Shown in pieces: positions 1 through 9,056 of a stretch of DNA of 64,000 nt. The translations under genes and the position numbers were made by a program. The notes under the pieces were generated by a model. The model searched no databases. It was given only the letters and a program-made list of their open reading frames with translations, and was not told the DNA's origin. This DNA is from Sphaerolaimus hirsutus (Eukaryota; Nematoda; Chromadorea; Monhysterida; Sphaerolaimidae). The stretch spans positions 310,001 to 374,000 of the forward strand of contig OZ038451.1 in the NCBI GenBank assembly GCA_964036195.1. Reading direction: 5' to 3'. Within the stretch, counting starts at the first letter, position 1. Each line of letters starts with the position of its first letter.

Positions 1-1790
1 TTTTTTAGGCTAAAATAATGACCACATCCAGAGCATAGTCGTTGTGCATAACATCGAGGGATGGACCATCGACCTCTGCCTTGTGCATGTAAATGCTGCC
101 TATGTCGAAACATTACATATATTATCACATGGTTACAACAAAAACAATTCAAAACGTACCGAAAGCAAAAGTTGGAGAAAAACTTTCTTAAACAATCCGG
201 GCATGTCCTCTCTTCACCTTTGATTTTCTCACAATCGCACAGCATACTTGTAATTTTCCTTGTTGATGTCAGAGCAACAATCCCACAATAGCTACATTGA
301 AATGGACATATGTGCCTAAAATTTAATTTAACATGTTAAAGTAGTCACTTGAAAACAACACAAAACAAAACAACATTATAGAAACAAACCTTTTCTGTCC
401 AAACAGCACCTCATTGCATGTCTCACAATATCCACGTGCACTTAAAAAGGTCACTATACCCCATATTACAGCAAAAAAAATGTTTCCGCCATGGTGATAC
501 AAACACAAATTGATTACATGTGGGCTTAACATTGTGTGTAAGTGAGACTCAGATGGGGGCCAAACCAGTTGTTTAGTACCCTCTTGAAAAACCCTAATTA
601 AAACACCACGTAACATGGGAGCATTTTGAATCATATCTAAAGCATCCAGACCTACAAAAACGTTTGCAGGTGGTAAACTGGCTTCAGTGCGTAATTGAGA
701 TGCCAGCTTTTCAAGTTCTGCTGATGGGCTTTTTTGGCAATTACGTCTAACACGACGCCAATAATTGCGAGATTCCTTACCCTTATCAGGATTATAAGCA
801 CGTATTTTACCTAAAGCTAAGCATACGGCATAAACCAAAGTTTGTTCAGATGCAACAACATATTCACAATGTTTTCGTTTTTTATTTTCCATCATTGATT
901 GGCGTAATCTTGCACTTGTGACGTCCTGATATGCAGATCTTCTGCGACCAGAACTCAGCCTGCCAACGGTACCATAGTTTCTTAAATCAGTCAAATCCTC
1001 AGGTATTGTAGTATCTGATGCATCAGAACAGTTCCCATCATGATTGTCGTTAAAGCATCTCATTAAATTTAATGAGTCAGCTGGAACACCATATGAACAG
1101 GATGGCTGATCGGCGGGGTCCATTATCGCTCTATATGTGTGTCAAAAACATACAAACGTCACTTTCTCACCATAATATAAAAATAATCATGAAAAATCAA
1201 ACAAACCTATAACATTAACAACCAGTGTCAAAGAAGAATCAGACAGATTTATAGTTTGATGAGAATTTAGTAAGTTTCCAATATCTTGAGCTGTAGCAAT
1301 CGAGCTAAATCGAGTTCCCAAGCGAAAGTGCTCCAAATATGCTGTGTGAATGCAGCACATACTCATTAAAAAACGGAACCATGTTTAAAACCAGCATAGA
1401 AGGGGAACATACATTCTGGCAAATTTGGATGTTGTAGTGAAACGCCAACATATACACTAGACGGATGACGGTCCCCGACAGTGTGTCTAAAAATACATGG
1501 CGTGAAAATCAAAACAGTTTATGATATGTATAAAAAAACCAAAAATACCTGAATACACAGTCTATTGCTTCACTCAAAACAACATCAATGTTTGAATGTT
1601 CGTCCAAATCATGGAACGAAACCTTGTATGCATTCAAATTTAGCTTGAATCTTTCAGTATATTGTCTTTGTGGTTTAAAAATTGTGAAATGTTTCCGCCC
1701 AAACAAAATACCACTCCCTGATCTACTTTTCAGAATATTTGCCAATACCTCATTATCACTATTAGATGAACCAGCTACATCAACATCCAT
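1..1790 (-). CDS. Maverick/Polinton-type family B DNA polymerase, spliced, 3' end outside window
   Basis: Protein-primed type DNA polymerase B, expected to replicate a Maverick/Polinton or related large DNA element. Exons read on the minus strand: 1790-1549, 1486-1207, 1128-390, 315-160 and 99-1 (continuing beyond the window), each bounded by GT and AG with compatible phases. The pieces match the N-terminal and zinc-binding region of DNA_pol_B_2 proteins: FKLNLNAYKVSFHDL in exon 1, a hydrophobic strand region in exon 2, a VVASEQTLVYAVCLALG block and YHHGGNIFFAVIWGIVTFL followed by GYCETCNEV in exon 3, then paired cysteines (CPFQCSYC, CPDC, CSGCGHYF) in exons 4-5. Polymerase motifs A-C would lie outside. 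Exon 2 has one reading-frame break in the A/T run at about 1367-1372, so the copy is damaged or contains an indel error. The family call is from recalled domain pattern, not a search. Confidence 0.72.
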
Positions 1791-1802
1791 ATTTTATTAA
1801 AA
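1791..1802. promoter_or_regulatory. 12-bp head-to-head gap between PolB and the 358-codon ORF
   Basis: The two start codons face away from each other with only 12 bp between them. A shared bidirectional promoter, or promoters inside the opposite gene, is inferred from layout only; no motif is recognised. Confidence 0.3.
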
Positions 1803-2879
1803 ATGAGTACTATCAGATCTGTGGCAGTTCAAAATGTGATAAAGGGCAAACAGATTTATATTTCAAAGGTTAGTGAACAATATCAAAACCTCATTTTTTT
1901 TTTATATACTAGACACAAAATACCACAATTACAGGATGATGATGATTACGCGGAAAACCTAAAATCATACTTCAGAAAAGATGTACCACTTGAAATAGGT
2001 GCTCTCCTACTGTCCTGCATTCCAATCGGACACATCCTAATGCTGATCAAATGTGTTGCAACAAAGAAGCGAAACCATGAAGATTGTGATGAATTTAATA
2101 TACGTAGGACCTTGATTCACTTACTAAACAGTAATCACATTATGACAATTATGCAAGGCAAACTTATAACATTAATTGAATTTCAAGCTAGGACAGTCAC
2201 ACCTGATGGTGCAATGCAACTTGTCATCAACTACTTTGGATCTGGAAAAAATGATGGTTTCTCACTATCCATCCCATATGGTGAAAAAATACCCATACAT
2301 GTTACCAATATGATACACTGGTGTATGAATATTAAAAGAGTATGCTTTGTTGTAAGAGATGAGATGAATAATAGCTGCACACATTACCTACATCAATTAT
2401 GGCCAATTTTTGCCAAAAAGGAAAAACTGTGTGAATTGGCTTTATTTGTAATCGGTAATAACACCCAAATTGCCTTTAGACACACATTTGCTTATTTACA
2501 CACAATTGTTAACACCTTAAAACCATCCCAATTAGTTTTGTCATTTGTATGTACAAATGACATACTCACAGGACAAATGCTACAATTATTTTTAGATACA
2601 AGTCAACTTGACCAAATACTATCAAAATGTAAGATATGTACAATTACAGTACAAATTACAAAACTCATTCATCAACATGACATGAATGCTTCACCTCTTG
2701 CAATGTGGAAAAACATGATTTGGCACATCAAACAAAAAATACCAGATCAATATCTTGAAACCTTTCACTATGAATTCAAGTATTGTGTCATGTTAAGCAG
2801 TAAAAATGAATTGAAAGAAAAGTTTCACTTTTGTCATAAAATAGCTGAAGAACATACTTCACTTAGGTGTGCTACATGA
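1803..2879 (+). CDS. unrecognised 358-aa protein, divergent from PolB
   Basis: An uninterrupted 358-codon ORF starting MSTIRSVAVQ, by far the longest on this strand here. I recognise no family. It is basic and leucine/isoleucine-rich with many Cys and His residues. It has no signal peptide and no clear membrane span; an acidic patch (QDDDDYAE) sits near residue 45. The stretch around residues 210-290 alternates hydrophobic and polar residues like a helical repeat, which is only an impression. It begins 12 bp from the polymerase gene on the other strand, so it is probably a gene of the same Polinton-like element rather than a host gene. No integrase, packaging ATPase, protease or capsid gene is visible nearby, and the right end of the element was not found. 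Confidence 0.6.
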   Translation: MSTIRSVAVQNVIKGKQIYISKVSEQYQNLIFFLYTRHKIPQLQDDDDYAENLKSYFRKDVPLEIGALLLSCIPIGHILMLIKCVATKKRNHEDCDEFNIRRTLIHLLNSNHIMTIMQGKLITLIEFQARTVTPDGAMQLVINYFGSGKNDGFSLSIPYGEKIPIHVTNMIHWCMNIKRVCFVVRDEMNNSCTHYLHQLWPIFAKKEKLCELALFVIGNNTQIAFRHTFAYLHTIVNTLKPSQLVLSFVCTNDILTGQMLQLFLDTSQLDQILSKCKICTITVQITKLIHQHDMNASPLAMWKNMIWHIKQKIPDQYLETFHYEFKYCVMLSSKNELKEKFHFCHKIAEEHTSLRCAT

Positions 2880-3468
2880 TTATATACTTATTGCCATTGT
2901 TACTGTTATTGTTGTTCTTGTTGTTGTTCTTAATGTGAAAAGTTGAAGTTATGAAGTTACCTTCTTCACATGGCTCTATTTATACCAACCCAAGTTCATA
3001 AAAATACAACAGCTGCAGAATGGGACATGGCAACATCAAAGGTGTCTCATAACTCACAACAGGTGCAAAGTGGCAACATCAAAGGTGTCTACTAATTCAA
3101 TTAAGGACAGGTGTCTACAAATTTAATTCAAGGACATTTCAAAAAACACCACACAGTGCCATGGCCATACATAATTTACATGCATTAACTATGCTGTGGA
3201 ACACTTTTCTTCCAAGGTCATCACAATTTCAAACCCAAAACACTTTCAAGGTCATCACATTTTTAAACACCTGTTCATGTGTTCAATCCACTGTTCACTT
3301 TTCAAATTTCAAACACCCTTTGCTTCATTCAATTCAGTCTAGGCATTCTCTCTTTCTTTTCTGCACACAACACTCATTGAACATAATATTTTTTTATCAA
3401 TATCAAAACAACACAAACATTTTTATCATAGAAATAAACAATATACACTATATACAAAATTATCTATC
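2880..3468. other. non-coding stretch after the 358-aa ORF
   Basis: AT-rich sequence with a short TTG-rich run (about 2890-2930) and an imperfect repeat of aacatcaaaggtgtct at about 3035 and 3075. No convincing gene. It may include the end of the Polinton-like element, but I could not define a terminal repeat. Confidence 0.4.
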
Positions 3469-3926
3469 AGGACCCTTTAACCTATGAGAAGGGTTTTAGG
3501 TGTGCACTACACTCGTTCCAATAGTCCCCCCACACACACAAAAAACTTCCATATTAAAAATATGATGCAAAATTAGGTTACGGTAGTGACGCAAAAAAAT
3601 CTGACGCAAAATTAGGTTACGGTAGCGACGCAAAAAAAGCTGACGCAAAACCCAATCTTATCCCACACTACCATAATATTTGGATACGACGACGCAAAAA
3701 AATACGACGCAATAATATACGACGACGAAAGTCTCGCGTCGCTACCGTAACCCTTCTTGCGTCAAGTCAACAATTATGACGTCATAGGGACATAAGTTTC
3801 CAAAAGTGGGACATAAGTCTCACAAAACGGACACTTTCCGGAACTTTTCCTACCATATTCCCCTCATTTTCTTTACTGGGAACGAGTGTACCGCACACCC
3901 CCCCCTCCCATAGGTTAAAAGGTCCT
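3469..3926. mobile_element. MITE-like element with 18-bp terminal inverted repeats
   Basis: The left end AGGACCCTTTAACCTATG is mirrored by CATAGGTTAAAAGGTCCT at the right end. A second inverted pair lies inside (cactcgttcc and ggaacgagtg), as do inverted copies of gacgcaaaattaggttacgg and ccgtaaccc...gcgtc. It is 458 bp long with no coding capacity. The target duplication is not clear. Confidence 0.7.
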
Positions 3927-4048
3927 TATATTCTGCTTGTATTGTATGCCAATTTTCTCCTGCAAAATTGCATAAGACACATTGAATAACAAGTTGTCAA
4001 TAATCTATTATCAATAATGTTCATTTCTTTGTTTGCTATAGGATGTAA

Positions 4049-4236
4049 AGTTGAGTATGTGATTGTGAGTGATCACTTCCATTGACTGTCATCCTATTTG
4101 AAGGCTGTATAAGTAGCACACATAGGCCAGTATGATAATCACAAGTGAACAGTCCACAATGAATACTGAATAAACACCACAACACCAGCTGGCTGCAACA
4201 TGGGGCTGAGGGACCCCGAAAACAATTCCCTTAACT
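4049..4236 (+). repeat. left LTR of the TRIM-like element (188 bp)
   Basis: A near-identical copy lies at 4688-4715 plus 5481-5640 after removing the inserted element. The ends AGTTGAG and CTTAACT are imperfect inverted repeats. The LTR contains gaataaac, a possible polyadenylation signal, near 4168. Confidence 0.7.
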
Positions 4237-4687
4237 GGTGCCGCGACCAATGGAACAAGAGACCTAACACTGGAACAACAGTCCAGCACAACACAGTGAA
4301 CAACACAACTGGCCAACAACCAACCCTTCAACAACAACCCAAGCACAACAACCACAACCAAATCCAATACAACAACTGCAAACACAACCTGCACCATTCA
4401 GTGGGTCACACAGAGGGCCACCAGCACTGCTGGTTCTGGAGTGTAATAGCCACACAGACACTGGCAGCAGAAGCAAGCTGTTCATGGGCAGTCAATGGTG
4501 TCACTGGGAGGGCAGCACCCACCAGTTATCTACAGCTTTTATACTGTAGTCAATGGATCCAGAATCCATCAACCAGGCAAACAGTGCAACAACACAAAGG
4601 CAACATAGAGCAGGTGCCAGGTGATGACAGGTGATTCATGAACTCAGTCTTGAGTATTTGGGTCAAATACTTCTTGTGCCCCCTAGG

Positions 4688-5640
4688 AGTTGAGTATGTG
4701 ATTGTGAGTGATCACCAGAGTTGAAAAGTGTATTTACACTTACCCAAAATACCCGGGTAAATGGGTATTTATATTTACACTTACACTTACACTTTCATAA
4801 AATACCCATACACTTTTTTTACACTTTCCTGGGCAAAATACCCGGGTACAGAAAGTGTATTTTTTCTTTCAGATGGCCCTGTTTTATGCTTTTGAGAAAG
4901 CATAAAATAGGGTCATGTACAAAAAATGCATTGAATGTAGAAAATATGGCAAATGTACAAACTAGCCTTTGATCTACAACCTTTGATCAGTACTCAGGGT
5001 ATTCTACAGTTTCATTATACTTTTGTAAAAAGGACAAGATCAATGGAAGTTAACCAACTGGACACAAAGTCAACTTTTGCATTGACATTTGCTGCATGTC
5101 CATTCTTGCATTTAAACAGTGTCTATCGCATTGCTTTATCAGTAAAACATCAACACTGAAAAACTGCCATTATTAGGGAACTTCATACCACTACAGTATT
5201 TCTTACAGTCTGAAATGTTTCATAAAAGGCTGTAAAATGTGAAATAATGCATGAAAATGATAAATAAATTGATCTAAAGATGAGAACAGCGGTGTTTTCT
5301 AATGCTCAACAGTGAGAGCTCTTTCTAAAAAAATTTTTACAATTACACTTTTTTACACTTTCCTGGGTATTTTTAAAATACCTTACACTTTTGGTATTCA
5401 TACTCAAAATTTGGAAAGTGTATTTACACTTACACTTACACTTTCCAAAATACCGGTATTTTAACAACTCTGGTGATCACTTCCATTGAGTGACTTCCTA
5501 TTTGAAGGCTGTATAAGTAGCACACATAGGCGAGTATGATAATCACAAGTGAACAGTCCACAATGAAAACTGAATAAACACCACAACACCAGCTGGCTGC
5601 AACATGGGGCTGAGGGACCCCGAAAACAATTCCCTTAACT
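4688..5640 (+). repeat. right LTR of the TRIM-like element, split by insertion
   Basis: Same sequence as the LTR at 4049-4236, interrupted at gtgatcac by the 757-bp element at 4716-5472. Small differences between the two LTRs (for example gactgtcatcc versus gtgacttcc near 5490) indicate age. Confidence 0.7.
4716..5472. mobile_element. non-autonomous hAT-like element, CAGAGTTG family
   Basis: Ends CAGAGTTG and CAACTCTG, with a perfect 8-bp target duplication gtgatcac (4708-4715 and 5473-5480), as expected for hAT transposons. The subterminal regions are packed with tttacactta/agtgtaaa and acccgggta motifs. No transposase ORF. Confidence 0.8.
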
Positions 5641-5951
5641 GTAACTCTCCATTTTCCACTTTCCGTTTCCATTTGCTGCTTGCAAAATTCTTCCATTTCC
5701 ATTTTCTGGCAAATTCTTTTCTATTTCTGTTTCCATTTTCTGGCTGCATAATATTTTTCCATTTCTGTTTCTATTTTTTTAGGCTCATATCCAACTTTCA
5801 AGCTCAATTTTTTATGCATTTTTTTGGTTTTCCGGTTTTTATGGAATTTTCTGTTTTTCTGTTTGTTTGGCATTTCCATGGAATTTTCATTTGTTTAGCA
5901 AGTGGAAATTTTTTTCCCCTTTCTGTCTTCCATAAATTTTTTTTGAACCAC
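5641..5951. other. pyrimidine-rich degenerate repeat (ttccatttctg)
   Basis: Degenerate units of ttccatttctgtttcc, whose reverse complement resembles the ggaaaacgg units of the element at 33221-33882. Probably the remains of a related element; no ends were found. Confidence 0.4.
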
Positions 5952-6429
5952 AGCATAGTGTTTAATACGTATTTACGCTTACTCAAAAAGTACATATACT
6001 TGAGTACTGAGTAAATACATTTACATATACTTTTGAAAAAGAAACTGTACTTGCTTTTATGTATACTTTTAAAAGTACTCAAGTGCAGAAAACGTATTTC
6101 AGATAGGCTTTGTTATAGGCTTTTTCACGGCATAGATTTGAGAAAAGGAGAAAAAGCGAAAAGTAGGAGTAAAAATTACTGAAAATAGGCACAAAACACA
6201 CAAACTAAAGAATTTGAGGGTAAAAATTGTCCAAAAGGTATGAAAATGTGTGATTTTGAGTGAAAATTGGGGCAAAAATCTGAAAAAATACTCACTTCTA
6301 TGTGTTTTCTAGGGGAAAAGTATTTTACTCATGTTTACTCACGGGTGAAATTTTACTTTACATTTTCTGTACTAATTTTATGAGTAAAATATAAATACTC
6401 TACATTTAGGAATACTTTTAACAACTCTG
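5952..6429. mobile_element. non-autonomous hAT-like element, CAGAGTTG family (decayed)
   Basis: The right end aacaactctg and the left end catagtgtttaatacg match the family ends. Flanking 8-mers aaccacag and caccccag agree at 6 of 8 positions. The interior carries tttactc and acttgagtac motifs. It lies directly downstream of the receptor exons at 6447-7735 and may have separated them from the rest of the gene. Confidence 0.6.
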
Positions 6430-6446
6430 CACCCCAGTTTACTAAC

Positions 6447-7735
6447 ATTCAGTGTGCAGATTATTTTTTCCCTGCCCTTTGTACTTTCTATTACCCATCC
6501 ATCATAGCTGATTCTGCCGGCTCTCACTGACTCATCTACCAAGCTGCTTGATTCTATCCTTGAAAAAAAAAATTGATTCAACTGATGAAGGCTACATTTT
6601 TATATTATCCAACTTTGCAAATGAATACAATGTAAACCAAATGCTTTGAATTTCAAAATGCATTGTGTAAACTTTATTTACTAACACTTCATCAACAACC
6701 ACATCAGTTTGCCAGATTGTATCTTTCAATGGAACATAAATTTCTGTGATGTTATTGTAATCAGCCGGGTTCCATTTCAATCGGAAATCAGTCCAGCGCT
6801 GGGAAGAGTAAAATTGCTTTACATCTATGCACATCAACCAGGTGACATGCTTTGCACATTTGACAAGTTGCCAGCTTTTTGCCTTGAATATAATTGATTT
6901 TCTGTATATTTCTGAACATCAACTTTGAAAATCACTAATTCTCAGACCTTATCATGTATCTTATATATTTTTTTGGAAGCTGGGTAATTTTTTAGCATAT
7001 CTGCAAAAATTTGTCTTCAATTATGCCCTAAGCAAACAATAGAAGTGACTTGTCCAATTATACACTAAATGCATTCACTTGTCAATCTCCATAAATTGCT
7101 CATGTTTAATGTGGTTTATATTTTGGCCCATTTTTAGTATTGCATTTATCATTCCGCCCAGGTTATGTAATGAACTAACGCTAAGGTGCTGTTACTGTAT
7201 TTGTGCCGGCCAGGTGACGCTAGGACTGCTTACGTTGCGGTCCAATTGCATCACAACATGGCCCCAGTGTATTGATTTTGTGTGATTTTGCCTTTATATG
7301 TACCTTAAAGTGCCGCACTTTTCACTTATTCGATTTATTTGTTGCGTTACTTTCGACTGTTACTGTGTACCCTTTTGCCTCGCGAAGACTGAGTGGTATA
7401 TGAAATTTGAATTTGACCAACCAAAGTCAGCCAAATCATCACATCAACAGTTTCTTCTGCATCATTCTGTAAAATGAAGGTTGACATTTTGTTATAATAC
7501 AACATTTGTCTTGTTACAATACACCATTCATCTGAATAATCAAACACACCACTTTTAAAACATATCCCAGTTTGCCCATCATCTCACACAGTATGGGATC
7601 GCCTGATGATGTGGGTGAAACTTTTATTGTGTAGTTTTCCATCAAATTGTTGAATAAAAGGTTCCTGATTTCGTCATCTTTTTCTTGATCCACTGCACAT
7701 GCTAACAACAAGAGTCCACTGAGGAATGCCTGCAT
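6447..7735 (-). CDS. Cys-loop (nicotinic acetylcholine receptor-like) subunit, N-terminal half only
   Basis: Exons 7735-7553, 7466-7422, 6798-6686 and 6558-6447 on the minus strand join in frame at GT-AG borders. They give a hydrophobic signal-like start (MQAFLSGLLLLACAV), then NLLFNNLMENYTIKVSP, MIWLTL joined to RWTDFRLKWNPADY, TDVVVDE, and RISYDGWVIES ending near IICTLN. The W-x-D-x-x-L-x-W-x-P-x-x-Y block followed by the I-W-x-x-D segment is the signature of the ligand-binding domain of pentameric ligand-gated channels. The Cys-loop (FPFD region) and the four membrane helices are absent: a hAT-like element (5952-6429) starts just past the last exon and no further exon is visible to position 1. 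It is either a host gene with exons beyond the window or a truncated pseudogene. There is no in-frame stop in the exons as modelled. Confidence 0.72.
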
Positions 7736-7963
7736 TCAAAATTCCCAGTCACATTTACATGAGAAATGTTTGTATCAATGTGCATTGTGCCCAGTGATGT
7801 AATTATGGTTGGAAAAACAACAATTGTTTAGAATCATTATCTAATACAAAACATTTTGTGAGGTTCTTAAACTGTCCAAAAATAGCATTGAGTCCATAGT
7901 TGTTAGATTGTATTTACTTTTACTCGATAAGTACGTATACTTGAGTACAGACAAATACATTTA
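7736..7963. other. upstream of receptor gene, with a CAGAGTTG-family fragment
   Basis: 7902-7963 (catagttgttagattg, then tttactcgataagtacg) is the left end of a hAT-like element of the family seen at 15178. It is cut at 7963 by a TA-flanked MITE end. The rest shows nothing recognisable; a promoter for the receptor gene would be here. Confidence 0.45.
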
Positions 7964-8368
7964 CCGTATTAGCTCGAATTATCCCCCCTTGAATTAACCC
8001 CACTCCTAGAATTAACCCCCCTCAAAATGGGCTGGGGAAATATTAAACCCCCCTCGAAATACCCCTCTCTGGAATGATGTACATCATGTATGCAATGCAC
8101 AAGATATAGTTATTACTGCTAATTTGCATTGCAGTTAGACATATTTTGAAGTAAAGTGATAAGTTTTATCTGTTACACTTTTCCAGTTGTAAATTTGTGA
8201 TAAGTTGATCATTGTTCTTAATACTTGAAATCTATTTCCAATTTGCATCTTGCAATTTTAATATCCTGTGTCAAAATACTTGTTGTGTTTCTTACTAATG
8301 CTGATAATATAAAAAACATAAACTGACCAGAAGAGTCCCAACAGTCATGTTCTTTACCTTCCAACTTA
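7964..8368. mobile_element. left part of a TA-flanked MITE (CCGTATTAGCTCG end)
   Basis: Begins CCGTATTAGCTCGAATT after TA and continues with ccccttgaattaaccc units. The same sequence layout is at 58165-58260. No matching right end was found, so it is truncated or its right part was replaced. Confidence 0.5.
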
Positions 8369-8822
8369 CCATATTTCCTCGAAATACCCCCCGGGGGGGG
8401 GGGGGGGTGATTGTTTCATAGTGATCCCGAGAGGGGGGTGGATGGTTAAACGAGGGGGGGGGTATTTCGAGGAGGGGGGGTTATTATTTCACAAGAACTT
8501 TTTTGAAATCCTAGTACAAAATCGTTGTTTGTGATGTGCGCTGGGGTAGAAAAATGCATCAATAACTGACATGTAAAGACTCCTGTAGACTAATATGAGT
8601 ACGTAGATGGTATAACATGATTCCGACATTGTTTCAACGTGTGTTCTGCACTACGCAGAACACAAACTGCTGTATTTGTCATGTACGTTCTCTTTACACT
8701 CAATTTGGGGGGGGGGGGGTATTTCGAGGGGGGGGGGGGTGATTGTTTCATGGTGGTCTTGAGAGGGGGGGGGGTCAAACGAGGGGGGGTATTTCGAGGG
8801 GTGGTATTTTGAGGAAATACGG
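8369..8822. mobile_element. TA-flanked MITE with G-rich ends (CCGTATTTCCTCGAAATA)
   Basis: The left end CCATATTTCCTCGAAATAC mirrors GTATTTTGAGGAAATACGG. TA is present on both sides, as for mariner/Tc1-type targets. Long G runs (up to 15) alternate with tatttcgagg. Related copies: 56001-56485, 57182-57588, 58165-58596, 60863-61194 and 62964 onward. It contains no transposase ORF. Confidence 0.75.
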
Positions 8823-9056
8823 TAAGTGGTACTTTTAATTTTGTCTGGTTGAGTTCGTAGGTTGGCTCTGTCATCTACAGGAAGCTGAACTTGAACTGTA
8901 TAAAAAATGATTATTAGCTTATTTACATCCAGTTAAATTTTCTGAAAAATGAAATTTGAGATCTGAAATTCACACAAAAATGTTGTACTTAAAGGTTTTG
9001 CACTTCAGGAAAATTAACCAATAATAATATGAAGCTTTGCGTGTGAAGTTGTGAAC

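Larger units (their letters stand above)
4049..5640 (+). mobile_element. TRIM-like non-autonomous LTR retroelement with 4-bp target duplication
   Basis: Two direct repeats that begin AGTTGAGTATG and end CCCTTAACT flank a short interior (4237-4687). The whole is bounded by gtaa at 4045-4048 and 5641-5644. Directly after the left repeat comes GGTGCCGCGACC, placed like a primer-binding site of BEL/Pao-type elements. The interior is Gln/Asn/Thr-rich in translation, broken, and too small for pol, so the element would need proteins from another copy. The right repeat is split by a hAT-like insertion (4716-5472). Confidence 0.7.

Noticed and set aside
4200-4634. 144-codon Gln/Asn-rich ORF
   Set aside because: It begins inside an LTR and runs through a non-autonomous element interior; another frame has equally good composition, so it is probably not a gene.
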